Assembly: GCA_937889395.1 (NCBI GenBank) | Contig: CALAOW010000086.1 | Location: forward strand, 1 to 32,264 | Source of the DNA: an uncultured Pseudomonadota bacterium | GTDB lineage: Bacteria; Desulfobacterota; Binatia; Binatales; Binataceae | Direction: 5' to 3' | DNA: 32,264 nt | Shown here: positions 11,901-19,334 of the stretch, one piece after another | How the letters are laid out: the number at the start of each line of letters is the position of its first letter | How positions within the stretch are numbered: the first letter of the stretch is position 1 | Position numbers and translations under genes: made by a program | The notes under the pieces: generated by a model | Seen by the model: the letters and a program-made list of their open reading frames with translations, nothing else | Databases searched by the model: none | What the model was told of the DNA's origin: nothing

Positions 11901-11939
11901 GTATTCGGCCACGTCAGACAGGCCGGATACTTTAGTATC
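11901..11939. promoter_or_regulatory. Two overlapping dyads upstream of the acyl-CoA dehydrogenase
   Basis: A 10-base inverted repeat (GTATTCGGCC and GGCCGGATAC, one G-T pair) has a 10-base spacer. Overlapping its right end is GATACTTTAGTATC, a 6-base-arm dyad. They lie 40-80 bases before the gene start, where an operator or a leader hairpin would sit. No T-run follows on either strand, so a terminator is unlikely. Confidence 0.4.
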
Positions 11940-11959
11940 TCTTGAGTAGCGCCCATGCG

Positions 11960-11983
11960 GCGCGCGGAGCAAGCCCCGCGCGC
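11960..11983. other. GC-rich hairpin downstream of the DUF6941-like gene
   Basis: GCGCGCGG and CCGCGCGC pair around an 8-base loop, 40 bases past the DUF6941-like stop on the minus strand. It has no T-tract. It may stabilise the transcript end or be a chance product of GC-rich DNA. Confidence 0.3.
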
Positions 11984-12023
11984 GCGGGGGCGGTGCTGTT
12001 TGGCTACCGCACGACGATGCTGC

Positions 12024-12473
12024 TCAATTCCCACGCTCTGGCAAAGAACCCTCGGGCGCGAACTGCACCTTCTGACCAGCAAAGATTGCTTCAAACGACA
12101 GTTGAGTCTTTGAGGAACCGGCCGTCACGACGATTCCGTAGGTGCCTGGGTGGGGAAGAGGCATGTTGATGTTGATTGCGACGGGTATCTTCACTGATGC
12201 CCCTTTGGGGAAATCCGGAGCGAGCTGACCAGTTTCCACCTGGCCTTTCATTTCCGGGATTATTGGAACTCCGGCCTCGTCGGCAACTACAACGCTCAGC
12301 GGGTATTTGATACCGACTTCATTGGACGTGAAACCAAGGCCCATCGCGATGGCAAGATGAACTGGCGCCGGGTAGCTTGCCGCTCGGAACACGTTCCATC
12401 CGCCGCCCAGCACAAAGATTTTGCCGCCAACCGCTTGGGCCGCATCGGCGAGCAAAGCGTATTCGATCTTCAT
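12024..12473 (-). CDS. DUF6941-like protein of unknown function
   Basis: This 149-residue protein begins MKIEYALLADAAQAVGGKIFVLGGGW, which I associate with the DUF6941 family; the name comes from memory and is tentative. The rest looks all-beta, with a proline/glycine-bounded end (LPHPGTYGIVV) of the kind seen in immunoglobulin-like ligand-binding folds. There is no signal peptide. The ORF track starts at 12503, but the ATG at 12473 has a GGGAGGT 9 bases upstream, which decides the start. It is on the minus strand 74 bases after the C69 peptidase gene and may share its transcript. Function is unknown. Confidence 0.75.
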   Translation of the reverse strand: MKIEYALLADAAQAVGGKIFVLGGGWNVFRAASYPAPVHLAIAMGLGFTSNEVGIKYPLSVVVADEAGVPIIPEMKGQVETGQLAPDFPKGASVKIPVAININMPLPHPGTYGIVVTAGSSKTQLSFEAIFAGQKVQFAPEGSLPERGN

Positions 12474-12547
12474 TTTTTCAGACCTCCCATGCGCGTGCTT
12501 CATAGCAATACGTGGATATAGTCGCTGTCAAACGGCTACGGCTCATA

Positions 12548-13846
12548 TTAGTGAGACGCGCGCGTCAATTCGGATTCGGCGGCGGACTGCGCGTTGAGGA
12601 CGCGGACGATATTCTGCGCCATGAAGCTGCCGAGCAGTTTCTCGCGCGCGGCGGAATCGAGCTTGCGCGCCTGACGGCTGACCTCGGCGCCGCGCTCGAG
12701 CATCGCGGCCTCGAGCGGCCGGAAATGATCCCATGCGATCGGCGCCAGGCGCTCAGGCGCGATCGCGACGAGATCCTGAATCTTCTTAAAGCGCCACCAT
12801 GGCGAGTCGGACGAGGCTCTTTCACCGCCAGCGGCCAGAACCGGCGGGAGCGTCCCGGCCACGAACAGTGGAAACGCGATCGCGGTGCACGGCGCGGCGA
12901 ACGACGCCCATAGCATGGGGATTGTGTCCGCGCCGGGCGCGGGGAGTTCGGCGACCATGCTGGCCGTCGTGCCGGCGGCTGCGCCGTGCATGCATAGCGT
13001 CGGAGAATCGTCGCGCGCGGCGGGGTCGCCGGCGGGCGGAGTTTCGCCACGCGCGCCGTGATCGCGGATTATCGCGAGCATCTCGCCGACGGTGCAGCGG
13101 CCGTTTCGCGAGACCAGTTCGCGGCTGCGCGCCAGGCGTCCGCGCGCAGTCAGCGGATCGTCCGCGTCCTTGTTCGAATATGCGGCGGCGAAGTCGAACG
13201 ATGATTCACTGTGGCACCATCCGCGAGCGCGCGCATAGCTTTCTACATCAGGCGAGCCAAAGCCGGCCGTGTCGATCGTGAGGCAATTCGAGATGCACGC
13301 GCGATCTGCGACGCGGCGCGCGATCCATTGGCGGCCGGAACTTTCGAGCACGTAAGCGTCGGCATGATCGGCGATGATGAATCCGCCGCTGTAGCGGAAA
13401 TCAACGCCGTAGAAGGCGGCGCCGCCCTGCCCGTAGCGTTCGATCAACGCGCCGATAATTTCGGTCGCTTCGCGCGCGGTCTTCGAGCGCTCGAGGCCGA
13501 GGCGGACGAGATCCATCCCAAGCAAGCCCGGCGAAGGGAGTATCTCGCGCGTGAGCACGGCTTCGTTGCCGATCGCGACCCCATACTCGTTGAGGCCGTG
13601 TTCGAAACCCCAAAGCCAGAAGGGGCGCGAGCCGATCACGGCGGCGGTCTCGGCGACCTGCGGGATTTCGAGGTACTGGGATTGGACGGTCGCGCCTTGG
13701 GGATGGACGCGGCGCGGCGACTGAAACAGCGGCTGGCATTCGCGCGGCGGGCGGTCGGAGTTTTTGGCCAGGATGGTGGCGCCGGCCCGCGTGTGCGGCG
13801 CGAGAACGACGATAGTGTCGCAGGAAGGAAGGGGTGATGCGGCCAT
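12548..13846 (-). CDS. Secernin-like C69-family peptidase (N-terminal nucleophile hydrolase)
   Basis: This is an Ntn-fold protein of the peptidase C69/secernin group, cytosolic, with probable dipeptidase or amidase activity. It has 432 residues from the chosen start. The presumed nucleophile is Cys9 in PSCDTIVVL, followed by ILAKNSDRPPRECQPL, equivalent to the secernin GKNSxRPxxE block. Further conserved-looking pieces are FWLWGFEHGLNEYGVAIGNEAV and LGMDLVRLGLERS. The short stretch before the cysteine would need removal to free the nucleophile. The ORF track opens at 13903; I chose the ATG at 13846, although no clear ribosome binding site precedes it. Its upstream border is a pair of palindromes and phage-like debris. 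Confidence 0.85.
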   Translation of the reverse strand: MAASPLPSCDTIVVLAPHTRAGATILAKNSDRPPRECQPLFQSPRRVHPQGATVQSQYLEIPQVAETAAVIGSRPFWLWGFEHGLNEYGVAIGNEAVLTREILPSPGLLGMDLVRLGLERSKTAREATEIIGALIERYGQGGAAFYGVDFRYSGGFIIADHADAYVLESSGRQWIARRVADRACISNCLTIDTAGFGSPDVESYARARGWCHSESSFDFAAAYSNKDADDPLTARGRLARSRELVSRNGRCTVGEMLAIIRDHGARGETPPAGDPAARDDSPTLCMHGAAAGTTASMVAELPAPGADTIPMLWASFAAPCTAIAFPLFVAGTLPPVLAAGGERASSDSPWWRFKKIQDLVAIAPERLAPIAWDHFRPLEAAMLERGAEVSRQARKLDSAAREKLLGSFMAQNIVRVLNAQSAAESELTRASH

Positions 13847-13864
13847 GAATAAATTAATTGTAGT

Positions 13865-13900
13865 GAAACCCACCGTGGGTTTCAGCAGGGGTGACCCCTG
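13865..13900. repeat. Tandem palindromes, possible REP-like element
   Basis: GAAACCCAC-C-GTGGGTTTC (9-base arms) is followed after two bases by CAGGGG-TGA-CCCCTG (6-base arms). The compact pair resembles a REP/BIME unit and marks the border between the C69 peptidase gene and the phage-like debris. Confidence 0.55.
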
Positions 13901-13913
13901 CACCCAGTGTTAA

Positions 13914-14189
13914 AACAAAGATGCGGGCCCCGCATATTACAAAGCGCTCGACAGCCACAGCGAGGACGGCAACGGCAGCGTGACCTTCAACTGGTCGCTG
14001 ACAACGGCGGACACCGGCGCGGACGGAATAACCATTCAGGAGCTGGCGATATTCGCCAATCATGCCAGCGCGGGACTCCCCGGAACGACCGCGCCGACTC
14101 CGATGCTCGCGCGCAAGACGATAGCACCAATAGTCTTCAGCGCGGGAATGAGATTCGGCGCTTACATAGACGCTTACCTACTGAAGTAG
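13914..14189 (+). pseudogene. C-terminal fragment resembling a phage tail protein
   Basis: The reading frame is open from 13914 (just after an in-frame TAA) to the stop at 14189, about 91 codons. It is best read from before the GTG that the ORF track uses at 13980. The translation has a beta-rich pattern (GSVTFNWSLTTADTGADGITIQELAIFAN, then PMLARKTIAPIVFSAGMRF) that resembles the C-terminal part of tail-fibre-type proteins in prophages, where an 'ELALF...ARK' core recurs. No start or ribosome binding site is visible, so it looks 5' truncated. The family link is from pattern memory only. The next small frame looks phage-related too. Confidence 0.42.
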
Positions 14190-14191
14190 CA

Positions 14192-14293
14192 ATGCCTACA
14201 CTAGTCGAAGCAGCCGAGTTCACCTCCAATGAGGTGTATCAAATTCAGCAAGTAACGTATTGGGTCCGAGGTCTGCGCGATGAGAAAGCTTAG
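14192..14293 (+). pseudogene. N-terminal stub resembling a phage tail-fibre protein
   Basis: This 33-codon frame starts 2 bases after the preceding fragment and reads MPTLVEAAEFTSNEVYQIQQ, then VTYWVRG. It recalls the recurring tail-fibre opening 'VYQ(L/I)ETTDPVxGG'. It ends inside the start of the HicA-like gene, overlapping it by 14 bases. It may be the head of a tail gene cut off by whatever brought in the HicA-like gene. It is short, so the resemblance is weak evidence. It could instead act as a leader peptide for the HicA-like gene. Confidence 0.33.
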
Positions 14294-14510
14294 CCCTGTC
14301 CACTGGAAGAGGCTCAGATGCGTGTTCGAGCACGACGGTTTCGTCTTCAAACCTGGCAAAGGTGACCATTGGAAGGGTGAAAAAGCGGGCGTCGCCAGAC
14401 CGATCATCATTCCGGCTTACGATGAGGTAGGTCTCGACATAATTCGATCATGCATGCGGACGTCAAGAATGACGCGCGAACGTTACCTGCAATTGCTGAA
14501 AAAGTGTTGA
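14280..14510 (+). CDS. HicA-like mRNA interferase toxin candidate
   Basis: This 76-residue protein has the HicA/YcfA layout: an opening helix (VHWKRLRCVFEHDGF), then a strand with a conserved histidine in GKGDHW (His30, where HicA normally has GSHxxF/Y), then IIIPAYDEVGLDIIRSCMRTSRMTRERYLQLL, matching the 'VPxHxxxELxxGTLRxIxRQAGLTxEEFxxLL' tail. HicA proteins are double-stranded-RNA-binding-fold ribonucleases that cleave mRNA. The ATG at 14280 has GAGG about 8 bases upstream. The HicB-like gene lies downstream on the opposite strand, not in the usual co-directional pair. The match is moderate, and activity cannot be judged. Confidence 0.65.
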   Translation: MRKLSPVHWKRLRCVFEHDGFVFKPGKGDHWKGEKAGVARPIIIPAYDEVGLDIIRSCMRTSRMTRERYLQLLKKC

Positions 14511-14516
14511 ACGCGA

Positions 14517-14840
14517 TCACGCGGAAGCTGCGCGGGAATGCGCGCGCTCGATCGAAAATGGCAGCGGCACAGTCACTTCCTTCCGGCCGCGCGCAGCGGG
14601 TTTCAATTTCTGATGGCGCCCGACAGCGGGCACAAACCCCGCTTCGCGCAACACGACTTCCAGCGTGCCACGCTCGTAACAACTGAGCAGAAAAGTCGCG
14701 AGCGCGTCCTTCAAATTGCGCTCGGCGTGTTCGCGCGTGTGACCCTGCGAATGAACATCGAGCAAATTACACGAGGAGATGAACCATTTGCCCTTTTTCC
14801 TAACTTGCGCGGGGAGTTTGAATTCCATTGAGGCTTGCAT
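14517..14840 (-). CDS. HicB-like antitoxin, RNase H-like fold
   Basis: This is a HicB-family antitoxin candidate of 107 residues. The core (KGKWFISSCNLLDVHSQGHTREHAERNLKDALATFLLSCYERGTL) follows the HicB pattern of a strand, a 'P..G..TQG.T.EEA..N..EA' block and a helix, and the end (VTVPLPF) is also typical. It lacks the Pro-Gly of the usual 'LPGC' turn. The ATG at 14840 has AGG 8 bases upstream; the ATG at 14828 is an alternative. It converges on the HicA-like gene with a 6-base gap and is divergent from the YkgJ-like gene. Pairing with the neighbouring toxin is inference. Confidence 0.65.
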   Translation of the reverse strand: MQASMEFKLPAQVRKKGKWFISSCNLLDVHSQGHTREHAERNLKDALATFLLSCYERGTLEVVLREAGFVPAVGRHQKLKPAARGRKEVTVPLPFSIERAHSRAASA

Positions 14841-14882
14841 ATCGGCGACCTGCTGATGGTCGTATCATAGCTGCTCACGCCG

Positions 14883-15626
14883 GTGAATCGTAAGAGCCCA
14901 TTTTCGTATGTCTGCAATGCGTGCGGGCGATGCTGCCATGACAAGGTAATCACGCTGTCGCCGTATGACGTGCTGAGGCTCGCGCGCGCCGCGGGTATCA
15001 CGACGCGCGAGGCGATCGCTCGTTACACGATTCGGCGCGGATCGATCCTGAAGTTCACCGACGGCGGCGCGTGCGCGGCGCTCGAAGGCGCGCGCTGCGG
15101 GGTCCATCGCGGACGCTCGCTCGCATGCCGGCTCTATCCGCTCGGTATTGAAAATGGCGAAGACGGAGACGGTGATAAATTTGTGACGCTCGATCCCGCT
15201 GCAGGCTCGCTTGGCGTGTATGGCGACGACGGCGCGGTGAATGACTTCCTCGACGCACAGCGCGTCGGATCGTATCTCGAAGCGAACGCCGGCTGCGCGT
15301 CGTTGATGGCGGTCTTTCGCGAACGAATCGCGGCGACGGCCGATTTCGATCGAGTCGAGCCGCGCGAGTTCTGGCGGCGCGCCGTTCGCGAGGCGCTGGC
15401 CGAGTCGGGCTACGACGCGAATCCGCTCATCGACGCGATATTCGATGTGGGCGGAATCGGATGCGCCGCCAGCGGTGATGCAGAAACGATTGCGGCGCAT
15501 CTGGAACGACTTGCGGAGATGATTCGGGGCGAGTCGAATGCAGAGTTGCTCGCGGCGGCGGCGGTGATGCTCGCGGTGAGCATTGGGCAGGGGCCAGCCG
15601 CTGCACATACTGACGCCGAGATTTAG
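14883..15626 (+). CDS. YkgJ-family cysteine-cluster protein
   Basis: This cytosolic protein of 247 residues has the YkgJ/CxxCxxCC signature CNACGRCC at 11-18, a metal or Fe-S cluster binding site. A second Cys block (GGACAALEGARCGVHRGRSLACRLYPLG) matches the usual 'C....C.IY..RP..CR.FPL' part of the family. The C-terminal half, about 120 residues, is an unassigned helical extension. Family members are often annotated as zinc or iron chelatase-like proteins, without a proven reaction. The start is a GTG at 14883. A TATCAT box 14 bases before it could be a -10. The gene overlaps the convergent peroxiredoxin gene by 4 bases at the stops. Confidence 0.85.
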   Translation: MNRKSPFSYVCNACGRCCHDKVITLSPYDVLRLARAAGITTREAIARYTIRRGSILKFTDGGACAALEGARCGVHRGRSLACRLYPLGIENGEDGDGDKFVTLDPAAGSLGVYGDDGAVNDFLDAQRVGSYLEANAGCASLMAVFRERIAATADFDRVEPREFWRRAVREALAESGYDANPLIDAIFDVGGIGCAASGDAETIAAHLERLAEMIRGESNAELLAAAAVMLAVSIGQGPAAAHTDAEI

Positions 15627-16213
15627 TTCGAGGTTGGAGGGGCGGGCTTGGCTTGCGCGGGAGGGGCTGCGTGGGCTACGCCCAGGTCGTTTAGGATTTC
15701 GATGGCGTGGGTGGATGGATCGACGCTCGGATAGACTTTCAGGACCTTGCCGTTCTCGTCGATGACGTAGGTAATTCGCCGATCGAGGCCGAGGATCGGA
15801 ATCCCGTTTGCGGCGCCGTAGGCGGTCGCAATCTTCTTGCCGGGATCGAGCAGGAGCGGAAAAGGCAGACGGTTTTTGCGGATGAAATCCTTGTGCGCTT
15901 GCGCCGAGTCGATGCTGCATCCGAGCACGACCAGGCCGGCGTTGGTGTAGCGCGCGTAGCCGTCGCGGAACGCGCACGCCTCTTTGGTGCATCCCGAGGT
16001 TTGATCCTTGGGATAGAAATAGAGGATGACTTTTTTGCCGTGGAAATCGGCGAGCGAGACCGGGGCTTCAGTTTCGCCGCTAACCATCTGCGTGGTGAAC
16101 GGGGGCGCGATCTGTCCTTCCTTGAGCAATTCGGCGCGCGCGATCCGCGGCCGTAGCGCGATGGTGACGACGATCACAGCGATTGCGATTAGTCCGACGG
16201 TGAACATTTTCAT
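15623..16213 (-). CDS. Membrane-anchored or exported Bcp-type peroxiredoxin
   Basis: This AhpC/TSA-superfamily peroxiredoxin of the Bcp/PrxQ type reduces peroxides with thioredoxin-like partners. It has 196 residues. An N-terminal hydrophobic segment (about 5-20, ending RIARAE) is a signal peptide or anchor, so it probably acts in the periplasm, whereas most Bcp proteins are cytosolic. The active site is SGCTKEACAFRD, with peroxidatic Cys75 and resolving Cys80 five residues later. The end has the usual TYVIDENGKVLKVY. It lies 60 bases downstream of ilvE on the same strand. The last 20 residues are Pro/Ala-rich. Confidence 0.93.
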   Translation of the reverse strand: MKMFTVGLIAIAVIVVTIALRPRIARAELLKEGQIAPPFTTQMVSGETEAPVSLADFHGKKVILYFYPKDQTSGCTKEACAFRDGYARYTNAGLVVLGCSIDSAQAHKDFIRKNRLPFPLLLDPGKKIATAYGAANGIPILGLDRRITYVIDENGKVLKVYPSVDPSTHAIEILNDLGVAHAAPPAQAKPAPPTSN

Positions 16214-16273
16214 GCACGTCTCCCCCTTTCGGGCTTAAATCCGGGCGGGGCTGGCAAGTTCCCGCGATGAAGA

Positions 16274-17200
16274 TCAGATGTAGTAGAGCCAGTCGCGGTA
16301 ACGCGGCTCGCGTCCGTGCAAAGCGGCCTGGAAGACCTGCTGCACCCTGGCCGTGATCGGGCCGGGCATCCCGGGGCCAATCTTGCGATCGTCGAGCTCG
16401 ACGACCGGAGTAACTTCGGCGGCGGTGCCGGTCATGAAGGCTTCGTCGGCGATGTAGAACGCGTCGCGGGCAAAATTTTCCTCGCGCACCTCGATGCCGG
16501 AATCGTGGAGAATCTTGATGACGGCGTCGCGAGTGATTCCCGCCAGCACCGACGTGAGCGGCGGCGTGCGCACGACACCGTCGCGAACCACGAAGACGTT
16601 CTCGCCGCTGCCCTCGGCCACAAAACCCTCGGTATTGAGCAGCAGCGCCTCGTCGTAGCCGCTGCGGCGGGCCTCATAGCCGGCCAGGATCGAGTTGACG
16701 TAGTGACCGGTGGCCTTCGCCGCCGGCATCATCGAGTTGTGATGGAATCGCACGAACGATGACGTCTTGAGCCGCACGCCCTTGGCGATGCTGTCCTGGC
16801 CGAGATAGGCGCCCCATGGCCATGCGGCGATCGAGACGCGAATCTTGTTGCCGCGCGCCGAAAGTCCCATCTCACCTTCGCCGAAGAACACCAGCGGCCG
16901 GATATAGCATTCCGCGAACTTGTTGATGCGCACGACGTCGGCGCATGCCTTGAGCAGTTCCTCCTGGCTGTACGGAACCTCCATCTCGACGATGTGGCCG
17001 GAGTCGACGAGGCGGCGGATGTGCTCGCGGGCGCGGAAAATCGCGGAGCGGCCGTCGTCGCTCTTGTAGCATCGCATTCCTTCGAACACCGCCAGCCCAT
17101 AGTGCAGGCTGTGGGTGAGGACGTGAACGGTGGCCTCGTCGTACGGGACCATCGCGCCGTCCATCCAGATTCGATCGGAGCGCAGATTGTTCGCGGCCAT
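16274..17200 (-). CDS. ilvE: Branched-chain amino acid aminotransferase
   Basis: This PLP enzyme interconverts branched-chain amino acids and their 2-oxo acids, the last step of Val, Leu and Ile synthesis. It has 308 residues, as in E. coli IlvE. Landmarks are WMDGAMVPYDEATVHVLTHSLHYG at the start, FEGMRCY, the PLP-binding Lys162 in PAAKATGHYVNS, the EGSGENVFVV block and EAFMTGTAAEVTPV. The ORF track starts at 17281. The ATG at 17200 gives the family N-terminus, although no strong ribosome binding site is seen. It lies 93 bases after pcnB on the same strand. D-amino acid transaminase is a less likely alternative. Confidence 0.95.
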   Translation of the reverse strand: MAANNLRSDRIWMDGAMVPYDEATVHVLTHSLHYGLAVFEGMRCYKSDDGRSAIFRAREHIRRLVDSGHIVEMEVPYSQEELLKACADVVRINKFAECYIRPLVFFGEGEMGLSARGNKIRVSIAAWPWGAYLGQDSIAKGVRLKTSSFVRFHHNSMMPAAKATGHYVNSILAGYEARRSGYDEALLLNTEGFVAEGSGENVFVVRDGVVRTPPLTSVLAGITRDAVIKILHDSGIEVREENFARDAFYIADEAFMTGTAAEVTPVVELDDRKIGPGMPGPITARVQQVFQAALHGREPRYRDWLYYI

Positions 17201-17293
17201 AGTGGAGTCAAAAGTAATCGATGGGCGGAAGTTAGTCGATGGGTGCCCTCGCGGTATCGCGCCCGGCGAAGCGATCGACACCGTCGCGGGTGG

Positions 17294-18604
17294 CTAGTCG
17301 CGGCGAGTGGGATCCGGCGATGGAGGCGGATTCAGATCGCCCGACGGCGCGGTGCCGCCGTGGCGCGGGCGGCGGCGGCGGCGCCTGCGGCGGTGGCGTT
17401 CGCTGCCGGGCGGCTGCGCGGCGTCGGCACTGCCGCGGTCGAGCGAGCCGTGGCCGGGGCTTAGGCTGTCGGGGTCGGCAAGGAATCGGAACATGCGCGT
17501 GGGATCGATCGAGTAAGTCGGCGCGGTCATCTCGAAGAACATCCGCGCGTCGGGAAAGTACGGCCGGCGCATCAGGCGCCGCGTGCGGCGAGTGGGCGCG
17601 GCGAGATTCTCGAAGGCCTCGAGTATCAGGCGCATCTGCTCGGTGTCGCCGCGCGCGAAGCCGCGCGCGCGAAGCTCGCCGAGCAGATCGACGCGGCGGT
17701 CGGCGGCGCGGCGGTGCTCGTCGCGATACAGGTCGAGCATCAGCGCGGCCAGCACGATCGAATGATCGGGGGCAAATCCGCTTGCGATCGCGCGGCCGAG
17801 CGCGGCCATGTTGCGGACGGCGGGCTGCTCGGCGAGCATGGCGCCGCGCGATTTCAGATGAGCGGAAAGAATCGGGATTACGTACTCGAGCAATCCCATC
17901 TCTTCCATCAGGACCAGCGCGTGAGCGGCCTCGGGCTGGCCCAGCGTCTTGTAAGTTTCCTCGACCAGGCGCGGCACGGAGGCCTTGGCGAGATCCGCGC
18001 GATGACGCTCGATGGCGACGCGCGTGGCGGGCTCGATTTCGAAGCCGAGCTTGGCGGCGAATCGCACCGCGCGCATCATGCGGACGGGATCCTCGCGCAT
18101 CCGCAACTCGGGGCCGCCGATAGTGCGGATCAATCGAGCCCTGAGATCGTCAACTCCGCCGGGAAAATCGATCACGTGAAAATTCTGCGGGCTGTAGAAC
18201 AGCGCGTTGACGGTAAAGTCGCGCCGAAACGCGTCTTCCTCGGGCGTGCCGAAAGTGTTGTCGAGACGAATCAGCGGATCGTCGGTGTCGGCGACCGCCT
18301 CGGCCTGGCGGCGGAAGGTGGCGACCTCGACATTCTGGCGGCCGAAGAAAACGTGGACCAGGCGAAAGCGCCGGCCTATCAGCCGCGAGTTGCGGAACAG
18401 CTCGCGGACCTGCTGCGGATGCGCCGAAGTGGCGACGTCGAAGTCCTTGGGCTTGCGCGAGAGCATCAGGTCGCGCACCCCGCCGCCGACCAGGTATGCG
18501 TCGTAGCCGGCGCCGGCGAGGCGATAGAGGACCTTGAGCACGTTGGCGTCGATATCGCGGCGCGAGATGGGATGCTCGGCGCGCTCAAGTATGCGAGGTT
18601 CCAA
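17294..18604 (-). CDS. pcnB: Poly(A) polymerase / tRNA nucleotidyltransferase family (PcnB)
   Basis: This class II nucleotidyltransferase adds 3' poly(A) tails that promote RNA decay. It has 436 residues. The head domain has YLVGGGVRDLMLSRKPKDFDVAT with the catalytic Asp54-x-Asp56, then GRRFRLVHVFFG and EVATFRRQ, which match PcnB rather than the CCA-adding enzyme. The neck has the usual LRMREDPVRMMRAVRFAAKLGFEIE. The tail is disordered and Arg-rich (RHRRRRRRRRPRHGG), a common PcnB RNA-binding feature. The start is a TTG at 18604, and I see no better start in frame. It is divergent from the ferritin-like gene across a 141-base gap holding a perfect palindrome. Confidence 0.93.
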   Translation of the reverse strand: MEPRILERAEHPISRRDIDANVLKVLYRLAGAGYDAYLVGGGVRDLMLSRKPKDFDVATSAHPQQVRELFRNSRLIGRRFRLVHVFFGRQNVEVATFRRQAEAVADTDDPLIRLDNTFGTPEEDAFRRDFTVNALFYSPQNFHVIDFPGGVDDLRARLIRTIGGPELRMREDPVRMMRAVRFAAKLGFEIEPATRVAIERHRADLAKASVPRLVEETYKTLGQPEAAHALVLMEEMGLLEYVIPILSAHLKSRGAMLAEQPAVRNMAALGRAIASGFAPDHSIVLAALMLDLYRDEHRRAADRRVDLLGELRARGFARGDTEQMRLILEAFENLAAPTRRTRRLMRRPYFPDARMFFEMTAPTYSIDPTRMFRFLADPDSLSPGHGSLDRGSADAAQPPGSERHRRRRRRRRPRHGGTAPSGDLNPPPSPDPTRRD

Positions 18605-18657
18605 TTCCGTTTGCCCGAATTCGCTCCAAAGCTAGCACGATACTGCCCGGGCTTCAT

Positions 18658-18673
18658 CGTTCCCGCGGGAACG
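18658..18673. promoter_or_regulatory. Perfect 16-base palindrome between pcnB and the ferritin-like gene
   Basis: CGTTCCCGCGGGAACG is fully self-complementary. It sits in the divergent gap, 54 bases from the pcnB start and 73 bases before the ferritin-like start. That is where an operator for one or both genes would lie. I cannot assign a regulator. Confidence 0.5.
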
Positions 18674-18745
18674 CTTAGCGACGCGCGCATCCTGCCATGA
18701 AGCGAGAAAAGGGTTACGCTAGGCGACAGCAAAGGAGACTGCTAC

Positions 18746-19276
18746 ATGAACAAGTTTGAAATCGACCTTAAAAAAATTCGCGAAAACGCACGCAAACATA
18801 TGGAAGAGGGCGCCGTAACGGAGGGCTACAAGGCGGATCGCCAGCAGGTGCTGAAGGTGCTCAACGAGGCGCTGGCGACGGAGATAGTCTGCGTGCTTCG
18901 CTACAAGCGCCATTACTACATGGCGCAGGGGATCAGCTCCGATTCGGTCAAGGCGGAATTCCTGCAGCACGCCACCGAAGAGCAGCAGCACGCGGATTGG
19001 ATTGCCGAGCGAATTACGCAGCTTGGCGGAGAGCCGGACTTCAATCCCAAGGGACTCGCGGACCGCTCGCACTCGGAGTACGTCGAGGGCAAGACGCTGG
19101 TCGACATGATCAAGGAAGACCTGGTCGCCGAGCGGATCGCAATCCAGACGTATCAGGAAATCATTCGATGGCTGGGCGATGGCGATCCGACCACCAAGAT
19201 ACTGATCGAGCAGATCAACAAGGTGGAAGAAGAACACGCCAACGACATGTCGGATTTGCTCACCAAGATGGGCTGA
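18746..19276 (+). CDS. Bacterioferritin-like di-iron protein
   Basis: This is a ferritin-like four-helix bundle protein of 176 residues, probably storing or detoxifying iron in the cytosol. Likely di-iron ligands are visible in order: Glu46 (ALATEIV), the ExxH of ATEEQQH (Glu79, His82), Glu129 (VAERIAIQ) and the ExxH of VEEEHAND (Glu161, His164). It has the early LNEALATEIVCVLRYKRHY segment typical of bacterioferritin-related proteins, preceded by a basic 30-residue extension. I cannot see whether the haem methionine is conserved. AAAGGAG lies 8 bases before the ATG. It precedes the peroxidase operon but has a promoter-like site after it, so it may be a separate unit. Confidence 0.9.
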   Translation: MNKFEIDLKKIRENARKHMEEGAVTEGYKADRQQVLKVLNEALATEIVCVLRYKRHYYMAQGISSDSVKAEFLQHATEEQQHADWIAERITQLGGEPDFNPKGLADRSHSEYVEGKTLVDMIKEDLVAERIAIQTYQEIIRWLGDGDPTTKILIEQINKVEEEHANDMSDLLTKMG

Positions 19277-19304
19277 CGATTCCGCTTCACGACGGGGACG
19301 CGGG

Positions 19305-19334
19305 TTGACAAAGTCAGCGCGCGTGAACTATCTG
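19305..19334 (+). promoter_or_regulatory. Sigma70-type promoter for the peroxidase operon
   Basis: A perfect TTGACA (19305-19310) is followed after 18 bases by TATCTG (19329-19334). It lies between the ferritin-like stop and the peroxidase ATG, leaving a leader of about 50 bases. Two copies of CAGCGCGCG (19315 and 19343) flank the -10, 28 bases apart, and could be regulator contacts. Confidence 0.55.

Noticed and set aside
10805-11935. 376-codon plus ORF opposite the acyl-CoA dehydrogenase
   Set aside because: It is the mirror frame of a full-length conserved enzyme.
17714-18700. 328-codon plus ORF opposite pcnB, and 17239-18123
   Set aside because: Both are shadows; the Arg-rich translation comes from the pcnB codon pattern.
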